Assembly: GCA_963725415.1 (NCBI GenBank)
Contig: CAVRZY010000267.1
Coordinates: forward strand, 1-64,000
Direction: 5' to 3'
DNA length: 64,000 nucleotides
Source of the DNA: CAVRZY01 sp963725415
GTDB taxonomy: Bacteria; Acidobacteriota; Terriglobia; Bryobacterales; Bryobacteraceae
A model generated the notes under the pieces. That model made no database searches. It was not told where the DNA came from and was given only the letters and a program-made list of their open reading frames with translations. The position numbers and the translations under genes were made by a program. Every line of letters begins with the position of its first letter. Position 1 is the first letter of the stretch. Below, piece by piece: positions 42,618 to 51,758 of this stretch.

Positions 42618-44081
42618 ATGAATCGTCGAACCTGCTTGCAGGCCCTGCTGGGCGGCGCGCCGACCATCCTGCGCGGAGCCCGCCGCCCCGGCGATAAACC
42701 CAATCTCTTGTTCCTGTGGACCGACGAGCAGCGCGCCGACACCTTCGCCGCGTACGGCAATCAGCGCTTCCATGTGCCGGTGCTGAACAAGCTGGGCTCG
42801 GAGAGTGTGGTCTTCGACCGCTGCTACGACACCCAACCGGTGTGCACGCCGGCGCGCTCCTCGGTAATGACCGGGCTGTGGCCGCACGCCAATGGCTGCA
42901 TCACCAACAACATTGCGCTGCGCGCGGAGATCCCCACCATGCCGGAGCTGCTCGGCGACTCAGCCTACCGCACCGCCTACATGGGCAAGTGGCACCTGGG
43001 CGACGAGGCGTTCGCGCAGCACGGCTTCCAGGAATGGGTCTCGATCGAAGACATCTACATCGAGTACTTCTCGCCGCGCCGAAGCAAGGACACCCGCAGC
43101 AGCTTTCACCATTTCCTCGAGAAGCACGGCTACAAACCGGACCGCGCGGACGGCACCTTTTCCCGCGCCTTCGCCGTGCGCCGGCCCATCGAGCACTGCA
43201 AGCCGGCCTTCCTGGCCGGCGAGGCCTCCCGCTTCATCCTCAACAACAAAAGCCAGCCCTGGATGCTGTACGTCAACTTCCTCGAGCCGCACATGCCCTT
43301 CTATGGGCCGCTCAATGATCTACACAGCGAGGCCGAGGCTCCGGTCCCCACCAACTACCCCGGCATCCCCATCGAAAAGGAGCCCGAGCTGTATCGCCGC
43401 ATTCGCCAGCAGCAACTGAAGAGTGGCACCGAGCGCCAGGACCTGAATACCCGCGCCGGATGGCAGCGCCTGAATCGTAACTACGCCGGGCAGTGCGCCC
43501 AGGTCGATCAGGCCCTCGGCCGCATTCTGGGCGCCTTGGAGGACTCCGGCCAAGCCGGCAACACCATCATCGTCTTCACCACCGATCACGGCGAGATGAT
43601 GGGCAGCCACACGCTGTTTGCGAAATCGGTGCTCTACGAAGAGGCCGTGCGAGTCCCGCTGTTGCTCCGGGCGCCCTTCCGCCAGCAGCAGCCCCAGCAT
43701 GTCACGCAGCCCGTCAGCCAGATCGACTTGGTCGCGACCTTGCTGGAACTGATGGGCCGTAAGCCGCCCGAGTCGCTGGCCAGCCGCAGCTTGCTGCCCC
43801 TGCTCCAGGGCAGAAAGCGCGACGAAGACCACGTTTTCATCGAATGGCACACTCCACCGGACGGCCCCAACGCCCGCTGCGTGATCTCGCCAGAGCTGTG
43901 GAAGCTGGCCCTCTACGACAAAGACAATTCCCTGCTCTTCCACCGCGCAGAAGACCCGCTCGAGATGCACAACCTCTACTACCGCAAGGAATCGGCAGAG
44001 GTGATCCGGCGCCTGCGCGCCAAACTGGAGTCCTGGCAGCGCCGCACCAAGGATCCCCTCGAACTGCCGCGACCGTCTTGA
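42618..44081 (+). CDS. sulfatase (formylglycine-dependent)
   Basis: 487 residues, alkaline-phosphatase superfamily sulfatase. 'NLLFLWTDEQRADTFAAYG' binds metal, and the signature 'CTPARSSVMTGLWPH' has Cys76 in the CxPxR context that is converted to formylglycine. 'MGKWHLGDE', 'FTTDHGEMMGSH' and 'VPLLLRAPF' complete the fold. No strong signal peptide, though the N-terminus resembles a short twin-Arg leader (NRR). Substrate cannot be set; arylsulfatase or polysaccharide sulfatase are both possible. The gene ends in a 4-bp overlap with the PAP2 gene. Confidence 0.9.
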   Translation: MNRRTCLQALLGGAPTILRGARRPGDKPNLLFLWTDEQRADTFAAYGNQRFHVPVLNKLGSESVVFDRCYDTQPVCTPARSSVMTGLWPHANGCITNNIALRAEIPTMPELLGDSAYRTAYMGKWHLGDEAFAQHGFQEWVSIEDIYIEYFSPRRSKDTRSSFHHFLEKHGYKPDRADGTFSRAFAVRRPIEHCKPAFLAGEASRFILNNKSQPWMLYVNFLEPHMPFYGPLNDLHSEAEAPVPTNYPGIPIEKEPELYRRIRQQQLKSGTERQDLNTRAGWQRLNRNYAGQCAQVDQALGRILGALEDSGQAGNTIIVFTTDHGEMMGSHTLFAKSVLYEEAVRVPLLLRAPFRQQQPQHVTQPVSQIDLVATLLELMGRKPPESLASRSLLPLLQGRKRDEDHVFIEWHTPPDGPNARCVISPELWKLALYDKDNSLLFHRAEDPLEMHNLYYRKESAEVIRRLRAKLESWQRRTKDPLELPRPS

Positions 44082-44755
44082 GAAACCCCGAGCACAAGAG
44101 CGCCGCCAGCCTCTTCCCGGTGTTGGGGCTCGCCTGCGCCGCCGCTTTGATCCTGTTCGCCTGGCTCGCCGCTGTGGTCCTGGGGGGCCACAGTCTGCCG
44201 TTCGACGACCCGGTGCGGACCTACGTGCATGAGCATTCCTCCCCCGCCCTCACTACGCTCATGCGCATGTTTACGGCGCTCGGAACGGCAGGCTTCTTCT
44301 GGGTCGCGAGCACAGCCGTGACCATGATCCTGGCAGGCCTGAAGCGGCGTGCCGCGGCGCTTCGGTTCGCCATCATCATGGCGGGCGCCGGCGTGCTGGA
44401 TACCATGCTCAAGCTGGCCTTTCACCGCCCGCGTCCGGCGCCCTTCTTCAACACGCCCCTGCCCCACTCTTACAGCTTTCCCAGCGGCCATGCGCTGCTC
44501 TCGTTGTGCCTCTGGGGCACCCTGGCCGCCCTCCTGACGGCGCGCAGCCGAAGCCTCGGGTTTCGTATCGCCGCATGGGCCCTCGCTGTGGCACTGATAG
44601 GTCCGATCGGTTACTCTCGCATCTATCTGGGAGTGCACTACCCCAGCGACGTCCTGGCCGGGTACGCAGCCGGGCTTGTCTGGGTCACCATAGTCGCCTG
44701 GGCAGAGCGCATGCTCCGCCGCGCTCGCGCAGCGCATAAGGTCCTCGGAGCCTAG
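44078..44755 (+). CDS. PAP2-family membrane phosphatase
   Basis: 225 residues from a TTG that overlaps the sulfatase stop (TTGA). Five or six transmembrane segments and the PAP2 motifs 'KLAFHRPRPAP' (KxxxxxxRP), 'YSFPSGHALLS' (PSGH) and 'RIYLGVHYPSDVLAGYAAG' (SRxxxxxHxxxD). The likely substrate is undecaprenyl pyrophosphate or a phospholipid. No ATG is available upstream in frame before the sulfatase coding region, which supports the TTG start. Confidence 0.85.
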   Translation: MRNPEHKSAASLFPVLGLACAAALILFAWLAAVVLGGHSLPFDDPVRTYVHEHSSPALTTLMRMFTALGTAGFFWVASTAVTMILAGLKRRAAALRFAIIMAGAGVLDTMLKLAFHRPRPAPFFNTPLPHSYSFPSGHALLSLCLWGTLAALLTARSRSLGFRIAAWALAVALIGPIGYSRIYLGVHYPSDVLAGYAAGLVWVTIVAWAERMLRRARAAHKVLGA

Positions 44756-44772
44756 TCGGATATGATAGGACC

Positions 44773-46380
44773 ATGCGGTTGAACCGTCGGGGATTCCTGA
44801 TCGCTTCCACCCAGGCGCTGGCGGGCGCCTCGGTGGCCAGAGCGGACTCCGGGAAGGCGCGAGTGGGACTGGTGCAGTCCTCTCACCAGCGGCTGGCGGA
44901 CCCGGCCTCTCCCGAGGATCCACTGGATTACCCCAGAGTCCGCGACATGGTGTGGAAGGCGATCGAGTACGGCCAGCCGCGGGCCGGCAGCCTCCAGGCC
45001 AAGATCCGCCCCGGCGCCTGGGTGGTGATCAAACCGAACCTTTCTTTCTTGCGGCCACAGGGCGGTTACAGAAGCGGGGACATCACCGACTTCCGCGTCA
45101 CCAAGGCAGTGCTGGAGTACGTGGCGCGTAACTCGAATGCGCGCCGCATCACCGTGGCCGAAGGCGGCAGCTATCGCGGCGTGCGCGACCCGGCCACCGA
45201 TAACGCGGTCCGCCAGAACGGCCAGCGCGTCGATGCCGCCACCTTCGACTGGGGCCCGGAGGAATTCCCGGGCTGGAGCGGCTCGCTGGGAGACACGCTG
45301 CGCGAGCTCAGCGCCCAATCCCCCGGCAAAACCTTCGATTACATCGACCTGGCCTACGATGGGGTGCGCGACGCTTCCGGCGCTCTCCGGCGGGTCGAAG
45401 TCCCGTGTACCCCGCGTGGCGTGGGCGGTTTCGGTCTGCGGACGGACTACTTCGTCACCAACACCATCCGCAACTGCGATTTTCTGATCGACGTGCCGGT
45501 GATGAAGGTTCACGACCAGTGCGGCATCACGGTCTGCTTCAAGAACTATGTGGGCACGGCGCCGCGCGAGGCCTATGCCGTCCCCGGCCGGTTTTGGAAC
45601 ATCCGCTTGCACGATCAGCACTCGGTGGAAGACCGCGTCGATCCGTTTCTGGTGGACCTGGCGGCCTTCCATCCGCCCGACTACAACGTGGTGGACGGCA
45701 TCCGCGGCCTCCAATACGCCGTGCACAACAACCGCCGGCCCGATCAGACCCTGCGCAACAACCTGGTGCTGGCGGGCGAGGACACCGTGGCCGTGGATGC
45801 GGTGGCGGCCTCGATCATGGGATTCAATCCCTGGGACATGGACTTCCTCCATCTGGCCATACAGCGCGACCTGGGAACGATGGACTTCGGGAAGATCGAC
45901 GTGATCGGCGACGAGCCGGACCGCTTGCGACGGCGCTGGGGCAAGCCCCGGCCCTGGTGGGGACGCGGCAACCGGGAGTGGCTGGTCAGCCGCGACGCGG
46001 CCGCCGAGCTGGCTACTTGGGCGCGCTACACTGCGCCCACCGACACCCTGCACTTCGTCAAAGCCGCGGGCGAGGCGCCGCCTGAAACAACTTGCGGCGC
46101 CGCGGTGCGAGTCCGGGCTGAGGGGCGCCGCAAGGCGTTCCTCTGGGTAGGCGTGCGCGGGCGCGTCGCGGCCCTGCTCAACGGCGAGCAAGTGATGCAG
46201 GAAGAAAACACCACCCGCTACCGCGTTGGGCAGTTCCAGAAAGAAGTCGAGCTGCGCTCCGGCGAAAACCTGCTGGTCTTCCGGGTGCAAGCGATCTCGG
46301 GCGAGCCGCAGCTCAGCGCCCTGCTGGTCGGCCCGCGCAACGACGGCGATACGGTCGAGGGCATCCGCTGGTCGGCATGA
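44773..46380 (+). CDS. DUF362 domain protein with twin-Arg leader
   Basis: 535 residues. N-terminus 'MRLNRRGFLIASTQALAG' is a Tat-type leader. The DUF362 domain has 'GAWVVIKPNLSFL', 'ITVAEGGSY', 'FLIDVPVMKVHDQCGITVCF' 'KNYVGTAPR' and 'NVVDGIRGLQYA' / 'GEDTVAVDAVAASIMGFNP', the conserved blocks of the family. The C-terminal 120 residues form an extra beta-rich domain. DUF362 proteins are uncharacterised, some with Fe-S clusters, none visible here. Its stop overlaps the start of the next gene (ATGA). Confidence 0.85.
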   Translation: MRLNRRGFLIASTQALAGASVARADSGKARVGLVQSSHQRLADPASPEDPLDYPRVRDMVWKAIEYGQPRAGSLQAKIRPGAWVVIKPNLSFLRPQGGYRSGDITDFRVTKAVLEYVARNSNARRITVAEGGSYRGVRDPATDNAVRQNGQRVDAATFDWGPEEFPGWSGSLGDTLRELSAQSPGKTFDYIDLAYDGVRDASGALRRVEVPCTPRGVGGFGLRTDYFVTNTIRNCDFLIDVPVMKVHDQCGITVCFKNYVGTAPREAYAVPGRFWNIRLHDQHSVEDRVDPFLVDLAAFHPPDYNVVDGIRGLQYAVHNNRRPDQTLRNNLVLAGEDTVAVDAVAASIMGFNPWDMDFLHLAIQRDLGTMDFGKIDVIGDEPDRLRRRWGKPRPWWGRGNREWLVSRDAAAELATWARYTAPTDTLHFVKAAGEAPPETTCGAAVRVRAEGRRKAFLWVGVRGRVAALLNGEQVMQEENTTRYRVGQFQKEVELRSGENLLVFRVQAISGEPQLSALLVGPRNDGDTVEGIRWSA

Positions 46381-47768
46381 AACACATCCTCGCCAAACTG
46401 ACTCTTCCCGCAGCGGCGGCCATCGCTTTCGCCCAAACCGACACGGTGATCGTCCGCCCCGTCGAGATTCACGACGTGCTGGTCAACCCCGGCATGGGCA
46501 TCCAGACTTTTCAGCGATTCAATGGCGATCCCCTCAACCCGGACCTGAGGTGGTCCGAGGTCGGCCCCACCTCCAAGACCAAACCGGCCGCCACCAAGCC
46601 CGACTATCCGGATTCCTCGATCGCCTATTTCCGCTGGTTCTGGTCGCAGTTGGAGCCGGAGCGCGGCCAGTATCGTTGGGAAATCATCGATGGCGCACTC
46701 GAGCAGGCGCGCACGCATCATCAGAAGCTGGCCATTCGCATCATGCCGTATGACCAGGGCCACCCGCTGCCCCAGTGGTACCGCGATTCGGGTGCGCGCC
46801 GCGCCAACCAGCCCACCGACAAGGACGGCGCGGTCTGGTCGCCCGACGCTGCCGATCCGCTGTACCTGAAGCACTGGGGAGCGCTGATCACCGCCCTGGG
46901 CGCGCGCTACGACGGCCACCCCTACCTGGACAGCGTCGATATCTCGACCGTCGGCTACTGGGGCGAGGGTTGGGGACCCTACCTGCCCGACTGGCCCACC
47001 CAGCAGGCCCTCATCGATCTCCACTTCGAGGCCTTCAAGCGCACCCCTCTGCTGATAAACTTCGACGAGTTGCGCGCCCTGGCCTATGGCACCCAGCGCG
47101 GGGCCGGCTGGCGCCTGGACTGCTGGGGCGACGTGGCCGGCTACAACTGGAGCAGTTGGGGCCGCTTCCTGGCCCACATGCTGGACGTCTACCCTCAACA
47201 GCTCGTCCGCGCCGGCGCGCAAGACGTCTGGCAGCGCAGCCCCGTCTCGCTGGAGACCTGCTGGACGCCCGCCTACTGGAAGCAGCACAACTACGACCTC
47301 GACTACATCCTCAACCAGGCGCTGCGCTGGCACGCCACTTCCATCAACATCAAATCAACCCCCATTCCCCCGGACTGGAACAAGCAGTTCGCAGAATTCC
47401 AGAAGAAGCTCGGCTACCGCTTGGTGCTGCGCCGCCTGGAGTATCCAAGGGTTGTGAAGGCTGGCCAGATGATGGCCCTCAGCATGTGGTGGCTGAACGC
47501 CGGCGTCGCGCCCGTGTATGGCGACTACACTCTGGCCATCGAGATCGGCGACGCCGTAATCCGCACCCCCGCGGACCTCAAAAAATGGCTGCCCGGCGAC
47601 GCCGTCTACGACGGTTCGCTATACGTGCCGGAGACACTGAAGTCCGGCACGTACCGCTTGCGTTTAGCCTTGCTCGATCCCCGCACCGGGCAGCCGGCGA
47701 TTCAACTGGCAATTCAAGGACGGCAATCAGATGGATGGTACGATGTGGGCTCTATTCAGATTCAGTAG
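46377..47768 (+). CDS. DUF4832-like secreted glycosidase-type protein, copy 1
   Basis: 463 residues, signal peptide, then a TIM-barrel-like domain: 'PGMGIQTFQRFNGDPLNPD', 'AYFRWFWSQLEPERGQYRWE', 'RIMPYDQGHPLPQWYRDSGA', 'DSVDISTVGYWGEGWGPYLP', 'GWRLDCWGDVAGYNW' and a C-terminal beta domain like DUF4832 ('MMALSMWWLNAGVAPVYGDY', 'GTYRLRLALLDPRTGQPAI'). The pattern 'FRWFWSQLEPExGxYxW' is typical of beta-galactosidase-like glycoside hydrolases. It overlaps DUF362 by 4 bp and is followed by a close paralogue. Confidence 0.75.
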   Translation: MKHILAKLTLPAAAAIAFAQTDTVIVRPVEIHDVLVNPGMGIQTFQRFNGDPLNPDLRWSEVGPTSKTKPAATKPDYPDSSIAYFRWFWSQLEPERGQYRWEIIDGALEQARTHHQKLAIRIMPYDQGHPLPQWYRDSGARRANQPTDKDGAVWSPDAADPLYLKHWGALITALGARYDGHPYLDSVDISTVGYWGEGWGPYLPDWPTQQALIDLHFEAFKRTPLLINFDELRALAYGTQRGAGWRLDCWGDVAGYNWSSWGRFLAHMLDVYPQQLVRAGAQDVWQRSPVSLETCWTPAYWKQHNYDLDYILNQALRWHATSINIKSTPIPPDWNKQFAEFQKKLGYRLVLRRLEYPRVVKAGQMMALSMWWLNAGVAPVYGDYTLAIEIGDAVIRTPADLKKWLPGDAVYDGSLYVPETLKSGTYRLRLALLDPRTGQPAIQLAIQGRQSDGWYDVGSIQIQ

Positions 47769-49128
47769 CTTGCTGTTGCTGGCGTCGAGCGCGGCGCTGG
47801 CACAGCGCAACACGGTGGTTCGCCCGGTCGAGATTCACGACGTGCTGGTGAACCCCGAAATGGGCATTCAGACCTTCCAGCGGTTCGACGGCGATCCCAT
47901 TAACCCGGGCACGAGGTGGTCGGAACAAGGGCCGGAGGCGCGACTTCAACCCGCCGGCTCGAAACCCGATTTCCCCGAGGCCTCGCTGGCTTATTTCCGC
48001 TGGTTCTGGTCGCAACTCGAGCCGCAGCCGGGCAAGTACCGCTGGGACATCATCGACCTGGCCCTGGAGCAAGCGCGGCAGCACAACCAGAAGCTCGATT
48101 TCCGGCTGATGCCCTACGATCAGGGTCATCCGCTGCCGGAGTGGTATCGCAACTCAGGCGCGCGCCGGGCCAACAAGCCCGCCGACAAGGACGGCAACAT
48201 CTGGTCGCCCGACGCTGCCGATCCGCTCTACCTGAAGCACTGGGGCGCGCTGGTGGCCGCCGCCGGCGCGCGCTACGACGGCCATCCCTATCTGGATAGC
48301 GTGGACATCTCTACGGTCGGCTACTGGGGCGAGGGCTGGGGTCCCTACCTGCCGGACTGGCCCACCCAGAAGGCGCTGATCGACATTTACTTCGACGCCT
48401 TCAAGCGCACGCCGCTGCTGATGAACTTCGACGAGCCCCGCGCCCTGGCCTACGGAACCCAGCGCGGCGCCGGCTGGCGCCTGGACTGCTGGGGCGACCT
48501 GGGCGGACGCGGCAAGGGCATGATGCACATGCTGGACATGTACCCGCAGCAGATCGTGCGGACCGGCATCCAGGATGTCTGGCAGCGCAGCCCGGTATCG
48601 CTCGAAACCTGCGGCACCCCCGGCTCCTGGAAGCAGTGGGGCTACAAGGACGCGGACCTCGACTACATCCTCAACCAAGCGCTGCGCTGGCACGCCACCT
48701 CCATCAACATCAAATCCACCGCCATCCCCCCGGACTGGAAGCAGCAGTTCAACGAGTTCCAGAAGAAGATCGGCTACCGCCTGGTGTTGCGCAAGCTGGA
48801 GTATCCCAGGAGCGTAAGAGCGGGGCAGATGATGCCGCTCAGCATGTGGTGGCTGAACGCCGGGGCGGCGCCCCTCTATGGCGACTACACGCTCGGCATC
48901 GCCATCGGCGAGGCCGTGATCCGCACGCCCGCCGACCTGAAGAAATGGCTGCCCGGCGACGCCCTCTTCGAGAGCACCCTGTACGTTCCGGAAACGCTCC
49001 CGCCCGGCGCCTACCGGCTTCGTGTGGCCATCCTGGACGCACGCACCGGCCAGCCCGCCATCCGCCTCGCCATCCAGGGCCGGCAGGCAGATGGGTGGTA
49101 CGATCTGGGTGCGATTCAAGTGCAATAG
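47743..49128 (+). CDS. DUF4832-like secreted glycosidase-type protein, copy 2
   Basis: 461 residues from ATG 47743 ('MWALFRFSSLLLLASSAALA' signal peptide); the frame extends slightly upstream into copy 1. Very similar to copy 1 over its whole length (same blocks: 'AYFRWFWSQLEPQPGKYRWD', 'RLMPYDQGHPLPEWYRNSGA', 'STVGYWGEGWGPYLPDWPTQ', 'RGAGWRLDCWGDLGG'), a clear tandem duplication. The start lies within the last codons of copy 1. Both likely act outside the cell on oligosaccharides. Confidence 0.75.
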   Translation: MWALFRFSSLLLLASSAALAQRNTVVRPVEIHDVLVNPEMGIQTFQRFDGDPINPGTRWSEQGPEARLQPAGSKPDFPEASLAYFRWFWSQLEPQPGKYRWDIIDLALEQARQHNQKLDFRLMPYDQGHPLPEWYRNSGARRANKPADKDGNIWSPDAADPLYLKHWGALVAAAGARYDGHPYLDSVDISTVGYWGEGWGPYLPDWPTQKALIDIYFDAFKRTPLLMNFDEPRALAYGTQRGAGWRLDCWGDLGGRGKGMMHMLDMYPQQIVRTGIQDVWQRSPVSLETCGTPGSWKQWGYKDADLDYILNQALRWHATSINIKSTAIPPDWKQQFNEFQKKIGYRLVLRKLEYPRSVRAGQMMPLSMWWLNAGAAPLYGDYTLGIAIGEAVIRTPADLKKWLPGDALFESTLYVPETLPPGAYRLRVAILDARTGQPAIRLAIQGRQADGWYDLGAIQVQ

Positions 49129-49130
49129 GC

Positions 49131-50369
49131 ATGCTCCCCCTGGCCCTATGGACGTGTTTGTGGCTGGGCGGGCAGGCTGCGGTTTCGCCCGATGGGTTGC
49201 TGGAGCGCATCCGGCGCACGGTTTCCGCCAACCTGGCGCGGCTTCCCAACTACACCTGCCGGCAGACCATCGAGCGCAGTGTCCGGCTGGCCTCCTCGCG
49301 CCGTTTCAAGCCGGTAGACACGCTGCGGCTGGAAGTCGCCTTCGTGGGCGGCAAAGAACTCTTCGCCTGGCCCGGCGCCGAGAAGTTCGAAGAGCAACGC
49401 ATCGATCAGATGGTGGGCGGCGGCACCGTCGGCAGCGGGAACTTCGCCCTCCACGTCGCGGCCCTTTTCCGCACCAAGGAGCCTACCTTCAGCTACGCCG
49501 GGGAGAACCTGCAAGAGGGGCGCAAGGCCATCCAGTACGATTTCCAGGTGCCGCGCCGCAAGAGCGGATACGTCATCAAGACCGGACCCAAGACCGGCCT
49601 GGCCGGTTATCACGGTTCCGTCTGGGTGGACGCGGAAACGCTCGATTTGATCCGCCTGGAAGTCCACACCGACGATATCCCGCCGGAGCTGGAAGTGTCC
49701 CAAGTTAGCGACGCAATGGTCTACGGGCGCGTGCGGATCGGCGAGTCCGATTTTCTGCTGCCGCTGTCTTCCGAACTCAGCATGGTGGACATTGCAGGAA
49801 ACGAGAGCCGCAATCGGACTCGCTTCGACGGCTGCCGCCAATACCTGGGCCAGTCGGTCATCACCTTCGGCGAACCTGTCGCAGCTCCGGAGCCGACCAA
49901 GCAGATCACCAGCACCGCGCTGCCCACCGGCCTCTCCCTCACGCTCGCTCTCAAGACACCGATCGACGTCGCCAGTGCGGCGGTGGGCGACCCAGTATCG
50001 GCTGAGCTAGAGCGAGCCGTTAAGAAGGACGGCAGCGTCGTGATCCCCGAAGGCGCCCGTCTTTCGGGCCGCATCACGCGTGTGGTAAGGGGCGAGGCCC
50101 GCTTCGGCCCCTACTACCTGGTCTGCCTCCAGCTCTTCACGCTGGAGTTCGACAACCACCGCTCGGACTTCCACGGCACCCTCCAGGACATCCTGGCCGA
50201 CAACCGCTATTACGTGCCGCAGGGTTCCGCTGCCGGGCGTCCCTCATCGCAGTGGTCCGGCGTACCACGCCACCCGGCTTTCGAACCCCGCCCCGGAGAA
50301 GGCATCTTCCTGGTAAGAGGAGACCGCCCGCGCATCCCCGCCGGCCTACGGATGGTCTGGCGAAACTAG
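49131..50369 (+). CDS. secreted acidobacterial protein of unknown function
   Basis: 412 residues with an N-terminal signal sequence ('LPLALWTCLWLGGQAAV'). The N-terminal domain has 'LARLPNYTCRQTIERSVR' and 'AFVGGKELFAWPGAEKFEEQ', a pattern I associate with unannotated Solibacter proteins, and the C-terminal part has a pilus/TrbI-like beta segment ('LKTPIDVASAAVGDPVSAEL' 'DGSVVIPEGARLSGRI'). No catalytic motif recognised. It follows the DUF4832 pair by 2 bp and may be co-expressed. Confidence 0.65.
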   Translation: MLPLALWTCLWLGGQAAVSPDGLLERIRRTVSANLARLPNYTCRQTIERSVRLASSRRFKPVDTLRLEVAFVGGKELFAWPGAEKFEEQRIDQMVGGGTVGSGNFALHVAALFRTKEPTFSYAGENLQEGRKAIQYDFQVPRRKSGYVIKTGPKTGLAGYHGSVWVDAETLDLIRLEVHTDDIPPELEVSQVSDAMVYGRVRIGESDFLLPLSSELSMVDIAGNESRNRTRFDGCRQYLGQSVITFGEPVAAPEPTKQITSTALPTGLSLTLALKTPIDVASAAVGDPVSAELERAVKKDGSVVIPEGARLSGRITRVVRGEARFGPYYLVCLQLFTLEFDNHRSDFHGTLQDILADNRYYVPQGSAAGRPSSQWSGVPRHPAFEPRPGEGIFLVRGDRPRIPAGLRMVWRN

Positions 50370-50409
50370 AGCGCTTGAAGCGCCAAACTTGTCGTAAATG
50401 AGTCAAGTT

Positions 50410-50510
50410 TTTCTCACCGCAAAGACACAGAGGCCGCGGAGGCAACGCGGAGAAAACCTCTCAGGATTTCTCTGCGCCCCCTTTGGGTCCTTTGCGCCTC
50501 TGCGGTGAAG
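50410..50510. repeat. palindromic intergenic repeat, second copy
   Basis: Inverted repeat with left arm TTCTCACCGCAAAGACACAG (50410-50429) and right arm GCGCCTCTGCGGTGAAG (50494-50510), separated by GCGGAGAAAACC/TTTCTCTGCGC sequence that also pairs. It resembles the element at 7376-7470 (shared CGCAAAGACRC). It lies in the convergent gap between the gene ending at 50369 and the oxidoreductase gene ending at 50553, a place suited to a bidirectional terminator. Confidence 0.7.
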
Positions 50511-50552
50511 ACGGCGCTGCAACATGCCTCGTCGGTCTGAGGCGAAGCCTCG

Positions 50553-51663
50553 TTAGATCTCGACGCCCAGCTCTTTCCAGGTCATCATCTTCTTGCGGTA
50601 GATGGCCTCGCGGCCCATGATGGCCGTGAGCGCGCCGGTGGCGGCCACGGTGAAATTGGCCGGCGGTTTCGCGCCCGTGCGGATGGACTCGAAGAAAGCG
50701 GCAATGTGGGCGTCCCGCCCGCGTTGCACTTCCCCCTCCACCAGTTTGACCGGCTGGCTCTTTCGGCTCGCGGGTAGTACATGCCGCCGTTCACGTCCAC
50801 CGCCCCCTCCGTGCCGTACACATAGAAGTACTGCCCGCCGCCCGGCATCCCGTTGGGGTGGAAGAAGACCTGTGTGAACGACATCTTCACCCCATTGGCG
50901 TACTCGTAGCACAGCGTGTAGCCATCCATGTTGGTGCGGCCCGGCGGGTCGTTCACCCACACCAGCGTCCCGCCGAAACCGGCGCTCGCTCCGGCAGGCT
51001 CCCAATGGCCCAGTTGCACACGTCCAGGTTGTGCACCACCATCTCCACGATCACATCGCCGGAGCGTTTCGCATTGAAGAACCAGTCCGCCGATGGACCG
51101 TCGTGGTCGAGATCGTCGCCCGCGTGGCGCTGCGCCTTGACCATAATCACCTTCCCCTGGACGCCTTCATGGATCTTGGCGATCACCTGCTTCAGCCGCG
51201 CCTCCGACCGCATCTGCTGGCCGATCTGGAAGACCGTTTTGGCGCTGCGGGCCACTCGCAGGAATTCAGCGATGGACTCCGGCGTGATGCCTAGCGGCTT
51301 CTCACAGTAGACGTGCTTGCCGGCCTTCAGAGCGGCGATGGCCATCTCGACGTGCAGATCGCACGGCGAGGCAATAAAGACAGCCTGCACATCCTTGCGC
51401 TCCAGCAAACGGCGGTAGTCGGCAAAGGTTGCCGGCTTGTCCCGAACTGCCATGGTAGCGGCCTTGTCCAGGCGGTCGGGCTTGATGTCGCACACCGCCA
51501 CGACTTTTGCGCCCGGCTCGTCGAGCACCGTCCTCAACAAGTACGAGCCGCGGTTGCCGGTGCCGATGAATCCGGCGCCGACCTCCTCCTCGGCTGCGCC
51601 CGCCCGCGCCGCCGAGGCGGCCATCGAACCCACAAGAAAATGCCTTCGATTCAAGTTGTTCAT
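50553..51663 (-). CDS. Gfo/Idh/MocA oxidoreductase, two frameshifts
   Basis: Begins 'MNNLNRRHFLVGSMAASAAR' (Tat-type leader; ATGs at 51666 and 51663, GGAGCA upstream). The N-terminal Rossmann domain has 'VGAGFIGTGNRGSYLLRTVL', 'VVAVCDIKPDRLDKA', 'VFIASPCDLHVEMAIAALKA' 'GKHVYCEKPLGI', the family's NAD(P) and EKP motifs. After 'CNWAIGSLPERA' the frame is lost near 50985-51000, resumes 'SAGFGGTLVWVNDPPGRTNM' ... 'GGMYYPRAE', is lost again near 50775, and ends 'TAIMGREAIYRKKMMTWKEL'. Corrected length is about 370 residues, normal for secreted members. Substrate unknown, probably a sugar derivative. Confidence 0.85.
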
Positions 51664-51758
51664 CATTGCTCCAGTAAAGCTCTCACGACGCGCGAGCGCA
51701 ACTCCTCCCGATCGGGCCGCCGCTCGAACTGCTATAAATGGTCTGAATGAGGATTGCC

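Noticed and set aside
48636..49130. Upstream extension of the gene starting at 49131 into the second DUF4832 gene
   Set aside because: The extension is an out-of-frame shadow; the ATG at 49131 begins directly at a signal-like hydrophobic sequence.
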